Below are positions 42,704 through 44,390 of a stretch of DNA of 44,390 bases, piece by piece. Position 1 is the first letter of the stretch. Each line of letters begins with the position of its first letter. Position numbers and translations under genes: made by a program. Under the pieces are notes generated by a model, which searched no databases, was not told where the DNA came from, and was given only the letters and a program-made list of their open reading frames with translations. The stretch comes from Amycolatopsis keratiniphila subsp. keratiniphila (lineage in GTDB: Bacteria > Actinomycetota > Actinomycetes > Mycobacteriales > Pseudonocardiaceae): positions 1 through 44,390 of the forward strand of contig NZ_LQMT02000005.1 in the NCBI RefSeq assembly GCF_001620365.2. Direction: 5' to 3'.

Positions 42704-44367
42704 GTTCACTCACCACCCCGACCAAGGGGACGAACCCGGTCGAGAAGGCCGCGGGCGCTGGTGCGAAGTGGGCCGACGACCGGTATCACCTGGCCAAGGG
42801 CATGCGGCACCAGCTCAACAAGGTGTTCCCGACGCACTGGTCGTTCCTGCTCGGCGAGATCGCGCTCTACAGCTTCATCATCCTGTTGCTGTCGGGTGTC
42901 TATCTCACGCTGTTCTTCGACCCCTCCATGGAGGAGGTCGTCTACAACGGCAGCTACACCGGTCTGCAGGGCGTCGAGATGTCGCGTGCCTTCGCGACCA
43001 CGCTCGACATCTCGTTCGACGTCCGGGGCGGTCTCTTCGTCCGCCAGCTGCACCACTGGGCCGCGCTGATCTTCGTGGCTTCGATGATGGTGCACATGTT
43101 CCGGATCTTCTTCACCGGCGCGTTCCGCCGCCCGCGTGAGGCGAACTGGGTCATCGGCGCGCTGCTGCTGGTCCTGGGCATGTTCGAAGGCTTCTTCGGC
43201 TACTCGCTCCCGGACGACCTGCTCTCCGGTACCGGTATCCGCGCGACCCTGTCGGGCATCGTGCTCTCGGTGCCGGTCATGGGCACCTGGATCCACTGGG
43301 CGCTGTTCGGCGGGGAGTTCCCCGGCAACGAGATCATCCCGCGCCTGTACACGATCCACATCCTGCTGCTGCCGGGCATCATGCTCGGCCTGGTGGCCGC
43401 GCACCTCGCGCTGGTCTGGTACCAGAAGCACACGCAGTTCCCTGGCGTGCGCCGCAAGGAGACCAACGTCGTCGGCGTCCGGATCATGCCGGTCTTCGCG
43501 CTCAAGGGCGGTGCGTTCTTCGCGCTGGTCACCGGTGTCATCGCGCTGATGTCGGGCCTCTTCCAGATCAACCCGATCTGGAACATCGGCCCGTACAACG
43601 CGGCGCAGGTCTCGGCGGGTTCACAGCCCGACTGGTACATGGCCTGGGCCGACGGCATGCTGCGGATCTGGCCGGCCTGGGAGCTCTATCTCGGGAACTA
43701 CACGGTCCCGGCGGTGTTCTTCCCCGGTGCGATCGGGATGCCGCTGCTGATCGGGTTGCTGGTGATGTATCCCTGGATCGAGCGAAAGCTGTCCAAGGAC
43801 ACCGCGCACCACAACCTGCTGCAGCGTCCGCGCGACGTCCCGGTCCGGACCTCGCTGGGCATCATGGCCCTGACCTTCTTCGCGGTCATCATGCTCTCGG
43901 GCTTCAACGACATCATCGCGTTCGCCTTCGACATCTCGCTGAACGCGACGACGTGGGCGGGCCGGATCGGTGTCCTGCTGGCCCCGCCGATCGCGTACTA
44001 CATCACCTACCGGATCTGCCTCGGCCTTCAGCGGGCCGACCGCGAGGTGCTGGAGCACGGTGTCGAGACCGGCATCATCAAGCGCCTGCCGCACGGTGAA
44101 TTCATCGAGATCCACCAGCCGCTCGGCCCGGTGGACGACCACGGCCACGCGATCCCGCTCGAGTACCAGGGCGCGTCGGTCCCGAAGAAGATGAACAAGC
44201 TCGGCTCGGCCGGACACGCCGTCGCAGGTTCGACCTGGTCCCCGGACCCGGTCGAGGAGACGATCGCGCTGGAGCGCGCCCGCTCCAACGGGCACGGCAA
44301 CGGCAAGGTCGACGACATCGGTGGCGAGCCTTCGGAGGAGCGCAAGGAGATCACCTCCGGGCACTAG
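42700..44367 (+). CDS. qcrB: cytochrome b subunit of the bcc complex
   Basis: Menaquinol-oxidising cytochrome b of the bcc-aa3 supercomplex. The protein has 555 aa. Seen: heme b ligands in the helices with [17 protein letters not shown] and [19 protein letters not shown], and the Qo-site motif SQPDWYMAW (PDWY, the form usual in actinobacteria, in place of PEWY). The C-terminal region after residue 450 ([29 protein letters not shown]) is an actinobacterial extension into the cytosol. QcrB is the target of Q203 in mycobacteria. The gene ends 23 bp before the window end, where a type B palindrome begins. Confidence 0.97.
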   Translation: MSSLTTPTKGTNPVEKAAGAGAKWADDRYHLAKGMRHQLNKVFPTHWSFLLGEIALYSFIILLLSGVYLTLFFDPSMEEVVYNGSYTGLQGVEMSRAFATTLDISFDVRGGLFVRQLHHWAALIFVASMMVHMFRIFFTGAFRRPREANWVIGALLLVLGMFEGFFGYSLPDDLLSGTGIRATLSGIVLSVPVMGTWIHWALFGGEFPGNEIIPRLYTIHILLLPGIMLGLVAAHLALVWYQKHTQFPGVRRKETNVVGVRIMPVFALKGGAFFALVTGVIALMSGLFQINPIWNIGPYNAAQVSAGSQPDWYMAWADGMLRIWPAWELYLGNYTVPAVFFPGAIGMPLLIGLLVMYPWIERKLSKDTAHHNLLQRPRDVPVRTSLGIMALTFFAVIMLSGFNDIIAFAFDISLNATTWAGRIGVLLAPPIAYYITYRICLGLQRADREVLEHGVETGIIKRLPHGEFIEIHQPLGPVDDHGHAIPLEYQGASVPKKMNKLGSAGHAVAGSTWSPDPVEETIALERARSNGHGNGKVDDIGGEPSEERKEITSGH

Positions 44368-44377
44368 CTCGTCGGAC

Positions 44378-44390
44378 ACGCGTGAAGGCC
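44378..44390. repeat. left end of a type B palindrome, cut by the window end
   Basis: ACGCGTGAAGGCC matches the outer arm of the type B palindrome at 17446. The rest is outside the window. It follows the qcrB stop by 10 bp and would fit the rule that operon ends carry such a palindrome. Confidence 0.5.

Overview
The window is high-GC DNA from an actinobacterium. Several things point to Pseudonocardiaceae, most likely Amycolatopsis or a close relative. There is an actinobacterial cytochrome bcc-aa3 cluster with a diheme QcrC and a QcrB carrying a C-terminal extension. There is an F420-type LLM oxidoreductase and a DUF3043 protein. The order lipA / lipB / TIGR01777 / sucB / pepA / ilvE / cobT / HesB protein / PfkB kinase / asnB / ctaC / ctaF / trpD / ctaE / qcrCAB recalls, from memory, the Rv2190-Rv2220 region of Mycobacterium tuberculosis. 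The genus is an inference; no 16S or marker search could be run. I see no tRNA, rRNA, CRISPR array, transposase, prophage or secondary-metabolite cluster.

Layout. 1-8.8 kb: SIR2 deacetylase, lipoprotein L,D-transpeptidase, patatin, DedA and lipA on the minus strand, then a four-gene insert (SDR, a TetR-like orphan, TetR, LLM oxidoreductase) that separates lipA from lipB. 8.8-15.4 kb: PAP2 phosphatase, TIGR01777 epimerase, ArsR-type regulator, Tat-exported beta-lactamase-like hydrolase, then sucB (two lipoyl domains) and lpd, so lipoate synthesis, transfer and use lie close together. 15.6-24.5 kb: small conserved genes, pepA, a membrane protein, a DUF402 protein, ilvE, cobT and an IspD-like cytidylyltransferase. 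24.6-29 kb: a GntR/UTRA regulator coupled to purC, an aldo/keto reductase, a DUF3043 protein and a HesB/ErpA protein. 29-34.5 kb: PfkB (adenosine) kinase, alpha/beta hydrolase, asnB, ctaC and ctaF. 34.5-38 kb: an accessory block (EamA transporter, two GlxA-type regulators around a cupin). 38-40 kb: a minus-strand operon of an unknown protein, a pseudo-receiver and trpD. 40-44.4 kb: ctaE-qcrC-qcrA-qcrB, which with ctaC/ctaF encodes most of the bcc-aa3 respiratory supercomplex; ctaD is not in the window.

The most unusual content lies between genes. Nearly every spaced convergent gene junction holds a long, almost perfect palindrome. These fall into a few families that recur across the window. 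One superfamily (types A, B and D here) shares the core RTGAANGSNYCSTTSM near the outer end of each arm. A second family (type C) is built around TTTAGTCCTC and in two places supplies the stop codon and last two codons of the neighbouring gene. The remaining convergent pairs either overlap by exactly 4 bp at their stop codons (three pairs) or abut within 16 bp without a palindrome (two pairs). Other candidates for regulation are a three-site CTAG operator array upstream of gntR-purC, a hairpin that buries the dedA start codon, and inverted repeats in the tetR and EamA/glxA intergenic regions.
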